Assembly (NCBI RefSeq): GCF_001698125.1
Contig: NZ_CP013854.1
Location: 5,890,001 to 5,954,000 of the forward strand
Source of the DNA: Pseudonocardia sp. HH130630-07
GTDB taxonomy: Bacteria; Actinomycetota; Actinomycetes; Mycobacteriales; Pseudonocardiaceae
Direction of reading: 5' to 3'
DNA length: 64,000 nt
Each line of letters begins with the position of its first letter. Position 1 is the stretch's first letter. The notes beneath the pieces are model-generated. The model did not search any database, was not told the DNA's origin, and was given only the letters and a program-made list of their open reading frames with translations. Positions 25,132 through 33,304 of this stretch are shown here, in pieces. Made by a program: the position numbers and the translations under genes.

Positions 25132-25943
25132 GAGCCGACCTCGTCCGCGCCGTCGGTCACCGGTTCGGCGGGCAGCTCGGACAGCGCGACGGCGGCCTCG
25201 CGCAGCGCGGGCAGGACCTCGTGCGCGCGCTCGACGGACAGCCGCATCGCGGGTGCCTGCACCGCCACCCCCAGCCCGGACCGGTTCCCCTCGGACGGGA
25301 CGAGCACGGCGGCACAGACCAGGCCGGGGAGGAACTCCTCGTCGTCGACGGCGTAGCCCTGTTCCGCGACCCGGTCGAGCTCGGCGTAGAGGGCCCGCAC
25401 GTCGGTCGTCGTGTTCGGGGTGTAGGCGCGCAGCGGCGCGCTCTCTAGCAGCCGCGCCCGCTGGGCCTGCGCCATCTGGGCCAGGAACAGTTTCCCGCTC
25501 GCCGAACAGTGCACCGGCACCCGGGAGCCGGGGCGGAGGTAGAACCGCAGCGGCTCCGAGGTCTCGACGCGGTCGAGGTAGATCACCTCGTCCCGGGACA
25601 GCGTGGTGATGTTGCAGCTCTCCCCCACCGTCGTCACCAGGTGCCGCAGCACGACCCGGCGCCCGCCCCCGTGCGAGGCGTTGAACAGCAGGTTCTCCGC
25701 CAGGCCGTGCAACCGCGCCCCGGTGGTGTACTGCCGCCCGTCGCCGAAGCGGACCAGCAGGCCGGCCGCCTCCAGCGACTGGACCATGCGGTGCAGGGTC
25801 GGCTTGGGCAGGCCGGTCGCCTCGACCAGCCCGGGCAGCGTGACCGGCCGGTCCTGCGACGCGATCAGCTCCAGCAGCGAGATGACCCGCAGGGCGGGCG
25901 TCTCCCCGCTCAGCGTGCCCTCCGCCGGTCGGATGAGCTCCAT
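25128..25943 (-). CDS. IclR-family transcriptional regulator, probable xsc regulator
   Basis: This 271-residue IclR protein has the N-terminal winged HTH (ALRVISLLELIASQDRPVTL and GLPKPTLHRMVQSLEAAGLL, about residues 17-65) and the C-terminal effector domain ending in APAMRLSVERAHEVLPALREA. GGAGG stands upstream of the ATG. It is the first gene of an IclR-AAA+-VWA operon and divergent from xsc-pta, with 151 bp between the start codons. IclR proteins regulate sulfoacetate genes in Cupriavidus (SauR), so control of xsc by sulfoacetate or a derivative is likely (inference). The interval holds a TCGGACCGA palindrome at 25959-25967. Confidence 0.88.
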   Translation of the reverse strand: MELIRPAEGTLSGETPALRVISLLELIASQDRPVTLPGLVEATGLPKPTLHRMVQSLEAAGLLVRFGDGRQYTTGARLHGLAENLLFNASHGGGRRVVLRHLVTTVGESCNITTLSRDEVIYLDRVETSEPLRFYLRPGSRVPVHCSASGKLFLAQMAQAQRARLLESAPLRAYTPNTTTDVRALYAELDRVAEQGYAVDDEEFLPGLVCAAVLVPSEGNRSGLGVAVQAPAMRLSVERAHEVLPALREAAVALSELPAEPVTDGADEVGS

Positions 25944-26006
25944 CGACTTCCACCTCCGTCGGACCGAAAACTAACACGCAGCGTCTCGCTTTTCGAGCTG
26001 TAGCCG

Positions 26007-26035
26007 TTGACGGTCGCCACGGCCGTCCTTACTGT
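26007..26035 (+). promoter_or_regulatory. Probable promoter of xsc-pta
   Basis: TTGACG (26007-26012) and TACTGT (26030-26035) are separated by 17 bp, fitting the actinobacterial housekeeping consensus (TTGACN, TANNNT). The transcription start would fall near 26042, about 50 bp before the xsc start. It lies in the IclR-xsc divergent interval. Confidence 0.55.
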
Positions 26036-26094
26036 CGAAGCACATCCAGGTAATCGAGACAGGTCATACCGGATTTCAAGACGTGGAGGTTGCC

Positions 26095-27876
26095 GTGCCG
26101 GAGCAGGTCGGACCGCAGAAGATGACGCCGTCGGAGGCGTTCGTCGAGACCCTCGCCGCCAACGGCGTCACCAAGATCTTCGGCATCATGGGCTCGGCGT
26201 TCATGGACGCGATGGACATCTTCGCCCCGGCCGGGATCGAGCTGATCCCGGTCGTGCACGAGCAGGGTGCCGCACACATGGCCGACGGCTACGCCCGCGC
26301 GAGCGGCCGGCACGGCGTGGTGATCGGGCAGAACGGCCCGGGCATCAGCAACTGCGTCACCGCGATCGCGGCCGCGTTCTGGTCGCACAGCCCGGTCGTG
26401 ATGATCACGCCGGAGTCCGGGACGATGGGCATGGGACTGGGCGGCTTCCAGGAGGCCAACCAGCTGCCGATGTTCCAGGAGTTCACCAAGTACCAGGCGC
26501 ACGTCAACAACCCGGCGCGGATGGCCGAGCTGACCGGCCGGGCGTTCGACCGGGCGATGTCGGAGATGGGCCCGACCCAGCTCAACATCCCCCGCGACCA
26601 CTTCTACGGCGAGCTGACCACCGAGATCCCGGTGCCGCAGGTGCTCGACCGCGGCCCCGGCGGGACCCGCACGCTCGACGAGGCTGCGGACCTGCTCGCC
26701 GCGGCGGAGTTCCCGGTGATCGTCTCCGGCGGCGGCGTGGTGATGAGCGGCGCCGTCGAGCAGTGCCGGGCGCTCGCGGAACGGCTGGGCGCACCGGTGG
26801 TCAACAGCTACCAGCACAACGACTCCTTCCCGGCGAGCCACCCGCTGTGGTGCGGGCCGCTCGGGTACCAGGGCTCGAAGGCCGCGATGACGCTGATCTC
26901 GCGGGCCGACGTCGTGCTGGCGCTGGGCACCCGGCTGGGCCCGTTCGGGACGCTGCCCCAGCACGGCATGGACTACTGGCCGGCCGGGGCGAAGGTCATC
27001 CAGGTCGACGCCGACCACACCAAGCTCGGCCTGGTCAAGAAGATCGCGGTCGGGATCTGCGGCGACGCCGGGGCCACCGCCACCGCCCTGTCCGAGCGCC
27101 TCGCCGGCCGGGACCTCGCCTGCGACGGCTCCCGCGAGGTCCGCGCCGGTGCGATCCGCGCGGAGAAGGAGAAGTGGGAGACCGAGCTGTCGGAGTGGAC
27201 CCACGAGCGGGACCCGTACAGCCTCGACATGATCGCCGAGCAGGAGCAGGAGGAGGGCAGCTGGCTGCACCCGCGCCAGGTGCTCCGCGAGCTGGAGAAG
27301 GCCATGCCGGCGCACGTCATGGTCTCCACCGACATCGGCAACATCAACTCGGTCGCGCACAGCTACCTGCGCTTCGAGGAGCCGCGGTCGTTCTTCGCCC
27401 CGATGAGCTTCGGCAACTGCGGCTACGCGCTGCCGACGATCATCGGCGCCAAGGTCGCCGCCCCGGACCGACCGGCGATCGCCTACTCCGGCGACGGCGC
27501 CTGGGCCATGAGCATGGGCGAGATCATGACCGCGGTCCGCCACGACATCCCGATCACCGCGGTCGTGTTCCACAACCGGCAGTGGGGCGCGGAGAAGAAG
27601 AACCAGGTCGACTTCTACAACCGCCGCTTCGTGGCGGGCGAGCTGGAGAGCGAGAGCTTCGCCGGCATCGCCGAGGCGATGGGGGCCGACGGGATCGTCG
27701 TCGACTCCCTCGACGAGGTCGGCCCCGCGCTGCGCAAGGCGGTCGACGCCCAGATGGACGGCGGGCGCACCACCGTCGTCGAGGTCATGTGCACCCGGGA
27801 GCTCGGCGACCCGTTCCGGCGGGACGCCCTGCGCAAGCCGGTGCGGATGCTCGAGAAGTACCGCGACTACGTGTGA
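26095..27876 (+). CDS. xsc: Sulfoacetaldehyde acetyltransferase
   Basis: This 593-residue thiamine-diphosphate enzyme cleaves sulfoacetaldehyde with phosphate into sulfite and acetyl phosphate. It is closely like known Xsc: FGIMGSAFMDAMDIF, HEQGAAHMADGYARASG, IGQNGPGISNCVTAIAAAFW, GGFQEANQLPMFQEFTKY and MGPTQLNIPRDHFYGE in the N-terminal half, and the ThDP motif GDGAWAMSMGEIMTA followed by NRQWGAEKKNQ near residues 470-510. I chose the GTG at 26095, 5 nt after GGAGG; a frame from 26083 and an ATG at 26122 are alternatives. Pta follows 26 bp later and takes the acetyl phosphate to acetyl-CoA. This gene fixes the locus as sulfonate catabolism. Confidence 0.95.
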   Translation: MPEQVGPQKMTPSEAFVETLAANGVTKIFGIMGSAFMDAMDIFAPAGIELIPVVHEQGAAHMADGYARASGRHGVVIGQNGPGISNCVTAIAAAFWSHSPVVMITPESGTMGMGLGGFQEANQLPMFQEFTKYQAHVNNPARMAELTGRAFDRAMSEMGPTQLNIPRDHFYGELTTEIPVPQVLDRGPGGTRTLDEAADLLAAAEFPVIVSGGGVVMSGAVEQCRALAERLGAPVVNSYQHNDSFPASHPLWCGPLGYQGSKAAMTLISRADVVLALGTRLGPFGTLPQHGMDYWPAGAKVIQVDADHTKLGLVKKIAVGICGDAGATATALSERLAGRDLACDGSREVRAGAIRAEKEKWETELSEWTHERDPYSLDMIAEQEQEEGSWLHPRQVLRELEKAMPAHVMVSTDIGNINSVAHSYLRFEEPRSFFAPMSFGNCGYALPTIIGAKVAAPDRPAIAYSGDGAWAMSMGEIMTAVRHDIPITAVVFHNRQWGAEKKNQVDFYNRRFVAGELESESFAGIAEAMGADGIVVDSLDEVGPALRKAVDAQMDGGRTTVVEVMCTRELGDPFRRDALRKPVRMLEKYRDYV

Positions 27877-27902
27877 GCCCACCCCCGAGCGGAAGGCACG
27901 GC

Positions 27903-28949
27903 ATGGACGCGACGACGGTGGACGCCGCCGGCACCCTGCCCGGCCCGGTCCGGCGGCGGTGGGTGGACACGCTCGCCGGCCGGCGGCCCGTCGTCGCGCT
28001 GGCCGACGGCGACGACCCCAGGGCCGTCCGGGCCGCGGCGACGCTGATCGCCGAGGGGCTGGTCCGGCCGCTGCTCGTCGGGACCCGGGACGCGGTGTCG
28101 GTCGCCTGCCGGGCGGCCGGCGTCGCGCTGCCCGCCGACGCCGTGCTCGACGTCGGTGAGGCGCTCGCCGACCCGGCCGTGCGCGACGTCGTCGACGCCG
28201 CGGTCGACCGCCGGCCGGCACTGCTCCGGGACGATCCACTGGTCGTCGCCGCGGCGCTGCTCCCGGCCGGGCTGGCCGACGCCGGGGTCGCCGGCGCCGG
28301 CCGGCCGACCGCCGACGTCCTGCGCGCCGGGCTCGGCGTCGTCGGGCTGCGGCCGGGCGTGCGCACGCTGAGCAGCAGCTTCCTCATGGTGCTGCGGGAC
28401 GGGCGGAAGCTGACCTTCACCGACTGCGCGGTCGTCCCGGACCCGACCGTCGAGCAGCTCACCGACATCGCCGTCGCGGGGGCGGGGACGCACGCCGACC
28501 TGACCGGGGAGGAGCCCAGGGTGGCGATGCTGTCGTTCTCCACCCTGGGCAGCTCCCGGCACGAGCGCATCGACCGGGTCGGTGCGGCCACGGCCCGGTT
28601 GCGGCAGCGGATGCCGGCCCTGCGGGTGGACGGCGAGCTGCAGTTCGACGCCGCGATCGTCGCGACCGTCGGGTCGGCGAAGGCACCGCGGTCCGAGGTG
28701 GCCGGTCGGGCGAACGTCCTCGTCTTCCCGAACCTCGACGCCGGCAACATCGGCTACAAGATCGCCGAGCGACTGGGCGGTGCGATCGCGCTCGGCCCCG
28801 TGCTGCAGGGTCTCGGCGCGCCGTTGAACGACCTGTCCCGCGGGTGCAGCGGCACCGACATCGCACACCTGGCCCTGCTCAGCGCCGTCCAGTCGGTCGG
28901 CGGGCCGGATCCCGCTCAGCGCGAGAGCGACCGGTCGATCGGCAGGTAA
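27903..28949 (+). CDS. pta: Phosphate acetyltransferase
   Basis: This 348-residue protein covers the PTA_PTB catalytic domain alone: PVVALADGDDPRAVRAAATL near the N terminus, SSSFLMVLRDGRKLTFTDCAVVPDPT near 165, SFSTLGSSRHERI near 205 and NVLVFPNLDAGNIGYKIAERLGG near 275, the acetyl phosphate/CoA-binding segments. It lacks the N-terminal DRTGG domain of long Pta, as is usual for xsc-linked Pta. It converts acetyl phosphate from Xsc into acetyl-CoA. AAGG precedes the ATG. The last 34 nt overlap the end of the convergent IclR gene. Confidence 0.92.
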   Translation: MDATTVDAAGTLPGPVRRRWVDTLAGRRPVVALADGDDPRAVRAAATLIAEGLVRPLLVGTRDAVSVACRAAGVALPADAVLDVGEALADPAVRDVVDAAVDRRPALLRDDPLVVAAALLPAGLADAGVAGAGRPTADVLRAGLGVVGLRPGVRTLSSSFLMVLRDGRKLTFTDCAVVPDPTVEQLTDIAVAGAGTHADLTGEEPRVAMLSFSTLGSSRHERIDRVGAATARLRQRMPALRVDGELQFDAAIVATVGSAKAPRSEVAGRANVLVFPNLDAGNIGYKIAERLGGAIALGPVLQGLGAPLNDLSRGCSGTDIAHLALLSAVQSVGGPDPAQRESDRSIGR

Positions 28950-29713
28950 CGGGCGACGTCGGCGGCGGCGTCGATCGCGAGGGCGCCCAGCTCCGTCATC
29001 CGGGCGGGCGGCATCCGCACGGTCGGCACCTGGATGACGACGGCGGCCTGCGCGCGGCCCCGGGAGTCGATCACCGGGGCCCCGACGCACCGGACCCCGG
29101 CGACGTTCTCCTCCTCGTCGATGCTGTAGCCCCGCTCCCGGATCGCGGTCAGCTGCTCGGCGAGATCGGCCCGTCGCCGCAGCGTGCGCTCGGTGACGGC
29201 CGGGAGCTCCTCGGGCAGTCCGTCGAGGTAGCCGGCGGCGTCCGGCGAGTGGGCCAGGATCGCCTTGCCGGCCGCCGTCGTGTAGAGCGGGAACCGGGCC
29301 CCCGTGCTCTGCTCGAACCGCAGCGGCAGGGTCGACTGGACCCGCAGCAGCACGACCGACTCACGCTTCTCCCGGACGGTCAGGTTCACCGACTCCTCGG
29401 TCTCGGCGTTGACCCGCTCCAGGACCGGGAACGCCTTGTCGAGCCCGAAGCCGCGCTGCGCGGCGAGCCCGAGCAGCACCGTGCCGGCACCGAGGTGGTA
29501 GCTGTCCGTCTGCGGATCGTGGGTGACCAGGCCCTCCGCGGTGAGCGCCCGGATGATCCGGTGCGCGGTGCCGGAGGTGAGGTCGAGCCGGGCCGCGATC
29601 GCCGGGAGGGTCAGCTCGCGCCCCTCCTCGGCCAGGAGCTTGACCATCCGCAGGGCCCGGCCGATCGCCTGGGTACCGGCCGGGGCACGGACCTCTTCAC
29701 CGTCCTCGGTCAC
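28916..29713 (-). CDS. IclR-family transcriptional regulator
   Basis: This 265-residue IclR regulator has an HTH (ALRMVKLLAEEGRELTLPAI and LDLTSGTAHRIIRALTAEGL, about residues 19-62) and an effector domain (ARFPLYTTAAGKAILAH, GYSIDEEENVAGVRCVGAPV). It ends inside the last codons of pta on the other strand (tail-to-tail). It is followed upstream by a long hairpin and an MHS carrier gene in the same direction, so it may regulate either the carrier/transhydrogenase genes or pta; the sequence does not decide. The start at 29713 is a GTG. Confidence 0.88.
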   Translation of the reverse strand: MTEDGEEVRAPAGTQAIGRALRMVKLLAEEGRELTLPAIAARLDLTSGTAHRIIRALTAEGLVTHDPQTDSYHLGAGTVLLGLAAQRGFGLDKAFPVLERVNAETEESVNLTVREKRESVVLLRVQSTLPLRFEQSTGARFPLYTTAAGKAILAHSPDAAGYLDGLPEELPAVTERTLRRRADLAEQLTAIRERGYSIDEEENVAGVRCVGAPVIDSRGRAQAAVVIQVPTVRMPPARMTELGALAIDAAADVARYLPIDRSLSR

Positions 29714-29778
29714 GCCAGGATCCTAGTGCGCGCCCCACGATCCCCACCCCTCGCCACGGTCCCCACCCCGCCCACGGT

Positions 29779-29829
29779 GCACTCATGGAGCTTCGGCCCC
29801 GTGTGACGAGGCCGAAGCTCCATGAGTGC
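29779..29829 (-). terminator. 20-bp perfect hairpin after the MHS carrier gene
   Basis: Left arm 29779-29798 and right arm 29810-29829 are perfect 20-nt reverse complements (core CATGGAGCTTCGGCC) around an 11-nt loop. It starts 15 bp beyond the stop of the MHS carrier gene on the minus strand and 65 bp before the IclR start. No T tract follows. A terminator is the simplest reading; the length and perfection are unusual. Confidence 0.65.
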
Positions 29830-29843
29830 GGGTTGCGCGGGGG

Positions 29844-31184
29844 TCAGGACGGCGCGTGCGCGGGGGTGGCGGGTGCGTCGTCGAAGTGCATGTCGCGGCG
29901 GCGGACGAGCAGGGTGCCCGCGACGCTGATGACCGTCGTCGCCCCCAGGTACGCCAGCACCAGGCCGATCCCGCCACCGGCGGCGGCCACGAGGTAGGCC
30001 AGCACCAGCGGGGCGATGCCCGAGGCCACCACCCCGGACAGCTGGTAGACCACCGAGATGCCGGTGCAGCGCACCGCCGGCGGGAACAGCTCGGCGAAGA
30101 ACGCCGCCTCGGGCCCGTACATCACCGGATAGGCCAGCCCGAGCACGCCGACCAGCGCGAGGACGATCCAGACCGTGTTCCCGCTCTCCAGCGCGGCGAA
30201 CGCGGGCAGCGCCATCACGGCCGTGAGGACCACTCCCACCGCGTAGGTCCGCCGCCTGCCGAACGTGTCGGACAGCCGTCCGCAGATCGGGATCACGAAC
30301 GTCATCACGATCGCCGCGACGAGCACGGCGAGCAGCAGGTCCTGCCGGTCGAGGTCCAGTGTCTGGGTGCCGTAGGACAGGACGAACACCGCCCAGGCGT
30401 TGAACGCGGTGCCCTCGGCCAGCCGGGCGGCCATGCCCAGCAGCAGGTTCCGCCGTCCGGCCGGGACCCGCAGCATCTCCGCGGCGGGCACGGTGGCCTT
30501 CTGCTCGGCGGACTCGAGCTTGCGGAACGCCGGGGTGTCGACGATCTTGAGCCGGATCACCATCCCGACGATCACCAGCACGGCCGAGAGCAGGAACGCG
30601 ATCCGCCAGCCCCAGGCGAGGAACGCCTCGTCGCTCATGGCCACGCCCAGCACGGCGAACACGGTGGTCCCGAGGACCAGCCCGAGCGCGAGCCCGATCT
30701 GCGGGTAGCTGCCGTAGAGCCCACGCCGGTTCGCCGGCGAGTACTCGACGGTCATCAGCACGGCGCCGCCCCACTCGCCGCCGATCGCGATGCCCTGCGC
30801 GAGCCGCAGGACGACCAGCAGGATCGGGGCCAGGACGCCGATCGAGTCGTAGGTCGGGACGAGCCCGATCAGGCAGGTCGAGACGCCCATGATCATCATC
30901 GTGGCGACGAGCGTCTTCTTGCGCCCGAGCCGGTCCCCGATGTGCCCGAAGATCAGGCCGCCGATCGGCCGGGCGACGAAACCGAGCGCGAACGTCGTGA
31001 ACGCGAGCAGGGTGCCGACGACCGGGTCCTCGGCCGGGAAGAACAGGTGGTTGAAGACCACGCCGGCGGCGAGGCCGTAGAGGAAGAAGTCGTACCACTC
31101 CACCGTGGTGCCGACGACGCTGGACGCGACGACCAGCCGCACGTCGGAACTCTGGGTGGCGGTGTCCGGGTTCGAGGTGCTCAC
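29844..31184 (-). CDS. MFS transporter, metabolite:H+ symporter (MHS) family
   Basis: This 446-residue protein has twelve hydrophobic segments. VVGTTVEWYDFFLYG at about residue 24, the loop GHIGDRLGRKKTL near 80 (MFS motif A), RLAQGIAIGGEWGGAV near 127 and SPANRRGLYGS near 150 are diagnostic of the ProP/ShiA/KgtP-type MHS family. These import organic acids or betaines with protons. It lies 16 bp downstream of the hydroxyacid-oxoacid transhydrogenase gene in the same direction, so it probably brings in its substrate (for example 4-hydroxybutyrate or 2-oxoglutarate; inference). The transcript should end at the hairpin at 29779-29829. Confidence 0.9.
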   Translation of the reverse strand: MSTSNPDTATQSSDVRLVVASSVVGTTVEWYDFFLYGLAAGVVFNHLFFPAEDPVVGTLLAFTTFALGFVARPIGGLIFGHIGDRLGRKKTLVATMMIMGVSTCLIGLVPTYDSIGVLAPILLVVLRLAQGIAIGGEWGGAVLMTVEYSPANRRGLYGSYPQIGLALGLVLGTTVFAVLGVAMSDEAFLAWGWRIAFLLSAVLVIVGMVIRLKIVDTPAFRKLESAEQKATVPAAEMLRVPAGRRNLLLGMAARLAEGTAFNAWAVFVLSYGTQTLDLDRQDLLLAVLVAAIVMTFVIPICGRLSDTFGRRRTYAVGVVLTAVMALPAFAALESGNTVWIVLALVGVLGLAYPVMYGPEAAFFAELFPPAVRCTGISVVYQLSGVVASGIAPLVLAYLVAAAGGGIGLVLAYLGATTVISVAGTLLVRRRDMHFDDAPATPAHAPS

Positions 31185-31200
31185 GATCCTCCGCCGCCCC

Positions 31201-32475
31201 TCAGAGCGACCGGCGGAAGATGGTCGTCACCGCGTCACGGTCGACGGCCCGGGGCACGACGGCGAGCTGCCGGGTCTGCTTGAGCGTCCCGTCGGTCAGC
31301 GTCTCCAGGTCGTCCTCGGTGAAGCCGAAGCTGCGCAGCCCGACCGGGACGTCGATGTCGGCCATGAGCTCGGACAGGACGCCGGCGAGCGCGTCGGCGC
31401 CGTCGGTCGTGGTGAACGTCCGCCCGGACAGCAGTTCCGCGGCGCGCAGGTGCCGCTGCGGGTGGCCCGGATACGTCCAGCGGAACACCTCCGGCGCGGT
31501 CGAGGCGACGGCCTGGCCGTGCGGCACCATCACCATCTCCGGGTAGCCCTCGGCCCGGTAGCCCTTCGCCCCACCGGCGATCGGGTAGGCGTTCGCGTGC
31601 GGGAGATGGGTCCCGGCGTTGCCGAACCCGGTGCCGGCGTAGGTCGAGGCCAGCATCATCTGGGTCCTGGCCTCCATGTCCCGCCCGGTGTGGACGGCCC
31701 GGCGGAGGAACCGGCCCACCAGGGTCAGCGCCATCTCGCACCAGACGTCGCTGATCGGGTTGGAACCGCAGAACGCGGGCCGGCGCATCGGGTCGGCGGG
31801 CGCGGGCTTCGCGTCGAACGGGACGCTGGTGTAGCTCTCCAGCGCGTGCGAGAGCACGTCCATGCCGCTCGCCGCGGTCACCGCCGAGGGCAGGGTCAGG
31901 GTGGTGCGCGGATCGACCACCGCCAGCGACGGCCGCAGCCGCGCGTGGCTGATCCCGGCCTTCAGGTGCTGGCTCAGCAGGTCGACGACGCAGATGGTGG
32001 TCGACTCCGAGCCGGTGCCGGCCGTGGTCGGTACCGCGACCAGCGGCTTGAGCGGCAGCCACGGCGCCGTGCCGGCACCGATCGGCGGGGTGACGAAGTC
32101 CAGCAGCTCGCCGGGGTGCGTCGTCAGCAGGTTGACGGCCTTCGCGGTGTCGATCGCCGATCCGCCGCCGATCGCGACGTAGCAGTCCCACTCCAGCTCC
32201 CGGGCGTGGGCGACGGCCTCGGCGATGCTCTCGTCGGTCGGCTCGACACCCACGCCGTCGAAGATCTCGGACTTCAGGCCGGCCGCCCGGACGTGGTCCA
32301 GCACCCGGTCCGGGATGCCGGTCCCCCGCACCCCGGGGTCGGTCAGGATCAGGCAGGACGTGAGGTCGCGCGCCGCGAGCTCCAGCCCGATCTCGTCGAT
32401 CGCGCCGTCACCGAACTTCAACGGGGGCGCCGCCCAGGTGAAGACGCTCTCGTTCTGCTCCCGTGCCTCGCTCAT
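31201..32475 (-). CDS. Hydroxyacid-oxoacid transhydrogenase (iron-containing alcohol dehydrogenase family)
   Basis: This 424-residue group III alcohol dehydrogenase aligns with the ADHFE1/HOT branch: FGDGAIDEIGLEL, LTDPGVRGTGIPDRVLDHV, GGGSAIDTAKAVNLL near 103, PTTAGTGSEST near 150, FCGSNPISDVWCE near 240 and GFGNAGTHLPHANAYPIAG near 283, whose His residues with an upstream Asp/His hold the metal. HOT moves hydride from 4-hydroxybutyrate to 2-oxoglutarate, giving succinic semialdehyde and D-2-hydroxyglutarate, with bound nucleotide and no free NAD turnover. The divergent locus next door encodes a D-2-hydroxyglutarate dehydrogenase-like enzyme, which would recycle the by-product. Maleylacetate reductase is a less likely alternative given the length and SNPISD motif. 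Confidence 0.8.
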   Translation of the reverse strand: MSEAREQNESVFTWAAPPLKFGDGAIDEIGLELAARDLTSCLILTDPGVRGTGIPDRVLDHVRAAGLKSEIFDGVGVEPTDESIAEAVAHARELEWDCYVAIGGGSAIDTAKAVNLLTTHPGELLDFVTPPIGAGTAPWLPLKPLVAVPTTAGTGSESTTICVVDLLSQHLKAGISHARLRPSLAVVDPRTTLTLPSAVTAASGMDVLSHALESYTSVPFDAKPAPADPMRRPAFCGSNPISDVWCEMALTLVGRFLRRAVHTGRDMEARTQMMLASTYAGTGFGNAGTHLPHANAYPIAGGAKGYRAEGYPEMVMVPHGQAVASTAPEVFRWTYPGHPQRHLRAAELLSGRTFTTTDGADALAGVLSELMADIDVPVGLRSFGFTEDDLETLTDGTLKQTRQLAVVPRAVDRDAVTTIFRRSL

Positions 32476-32548
32476 CGTTGAGCTCCTCTCTCGGGTCGCA
32501 CCATGTGGGCGCAGTCCCCACTATGCGGGGGCAACGTAACCCGAGGCA

Positions 32549-32582
32549 CACCGGATGGGAACCCCGTCCGGGTGATCCGGTG
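32549..32582 (-). terminator. Inverted repeat after the FCD-GntR gene
   Basis: CACCGGAT (32549-32556) and ATCCGGTG (32575-32582) form an 8-bp perfect stem with an 18-nt interior that can pair further (GGG/CCC). It lies 12 bp beyond the GntR stop on the minus strand and about 75 bp upstream of the transhydrogenase start. Probable terminator, with an operator as alternative. Confidence 0.4.
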
Positions 32583-32594
32583 CCGCCGGGACCG

Positions 32595-33269
32595 CTACCG
32601 GGCCGGCACCTCGCGCAGGTTCCCGGCCAGCAGCCGGCCGGTGCGCTCGAGGTGCTCGCGCATCGCCGCGCCGGCCGCCGGCCCGTCCCGCGACACCAGC
32701 GCGGCGACCACCGGCTCGTGCTCGGCGACGATCTCCTCCAGCGTGCGGCCGCTCGCCGTCGTGGGTGGCCCGAGCAGGGCGGTCGTGGCCCGGAGCCGCT
32801 CCACGATCGCCGCCGCGCGGGCGTTGCCGCCCGCCCGCAGCAGCCGGTCGTGCAGTGCCCGGTCGGCCGCCCAGAACGCGGGCTCGTCGCCCCGCGCCGC
32901 GGCCGCGGTCATCCCGGCCAGCGCCTCGCGGACCGCGTCGTGCTCGGCGTCGGTGCCCCGGCGGGCGGCCCGCTCGGCGGCCGGCGGTTCGAGCGCGAGC
33001 CGGATCTCCAGGATCTCCTCGATGTCGTGCGCCGCGGGCAGGACGATCCGGAAACCGCGGTTGCGGGCGATCTGCACGAGCCCGGCCTCGGCCAGCTGCA
33101 GCAGCCCCTCCCGGACCGGGCTGCGCGAGACACCGAGCAGCTCGGCGAGCTGGTAGACGGAGTACGTCCGATCCGGGACGAGCTCACCGGCGGCCACCCC
33201 GTCCCGCACCGCCTGGGCCACCCCCGCCGCCAGTGTCGGCGCATCGGCTGGAAGCTCGAGCCTCGGCAT
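32595..33269 (-). CDS. GntR-family transcriptional regulator, FadR/FCD subfamily
   Basis: This 224-residue regulator has a winged HTH (YSVYQLAELLGVSRSPVREG, LLQLAEAGLVQIARNRGFRI, about residues 38-75) and an all-helical FCD ligand-binding domain (EILEIRLALEPPAAERAARR, FWAADRALHDRLLRAGG, with conserved D and H metal ligands; HEPVVAALVSRD). I chose the ATG at 33269; 33278, inside the first palindrome, is an alternative. It is divergent from the FAD/FeS dehydrogenase and almost certainly binds the two palindromes between them. FCD ligands are often hydroxyacids, which fits the neighbouring enzymes. Confidence 0.85.
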   Translation of the reverse strand: MPRLELPADAPTLAAGVAQAVRDGVAAGELVPDRTYSVYQLAELLGVSRSPVREGLLQLAEAGLVQIARNRGFRIVLPAAHDIEEILEIRLALEPPAAERAARRGTDAEHDAVREALAGMTAAAARGDEPAFWAADRALHDRLLRAGGNARAAAIVERLRATTALLGPPTTASGRTLEEIVAEHEPVVAALVSRDGPAAGAAMREHLERTGRLLAGNLREVPAR

Positions 33270-33271
33270 GA

Positions 33272-33304
33272 GTAACATGTTAGCCGTGGGCGGTAACATG
33301 TTAC
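33272..33304. promoter_or_regulatory. Twin palindromic operators on the divergent start codons
   Basis: GTAACATGTTAC at 33293-33304 is a perfect 12-bp palindrome. An 11-of-12 copy, GTAACATGTTAG, sits at 33272-33283, exactly 21 bp (two helical turns) away. The ATG in the second copy (33298) is the likely start of the dehydrogenase; the first copy holds ATG codons on both strands. Position and symmetry fit binding by the divergent FCD-type GntR protein. Confidence 0.75.
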
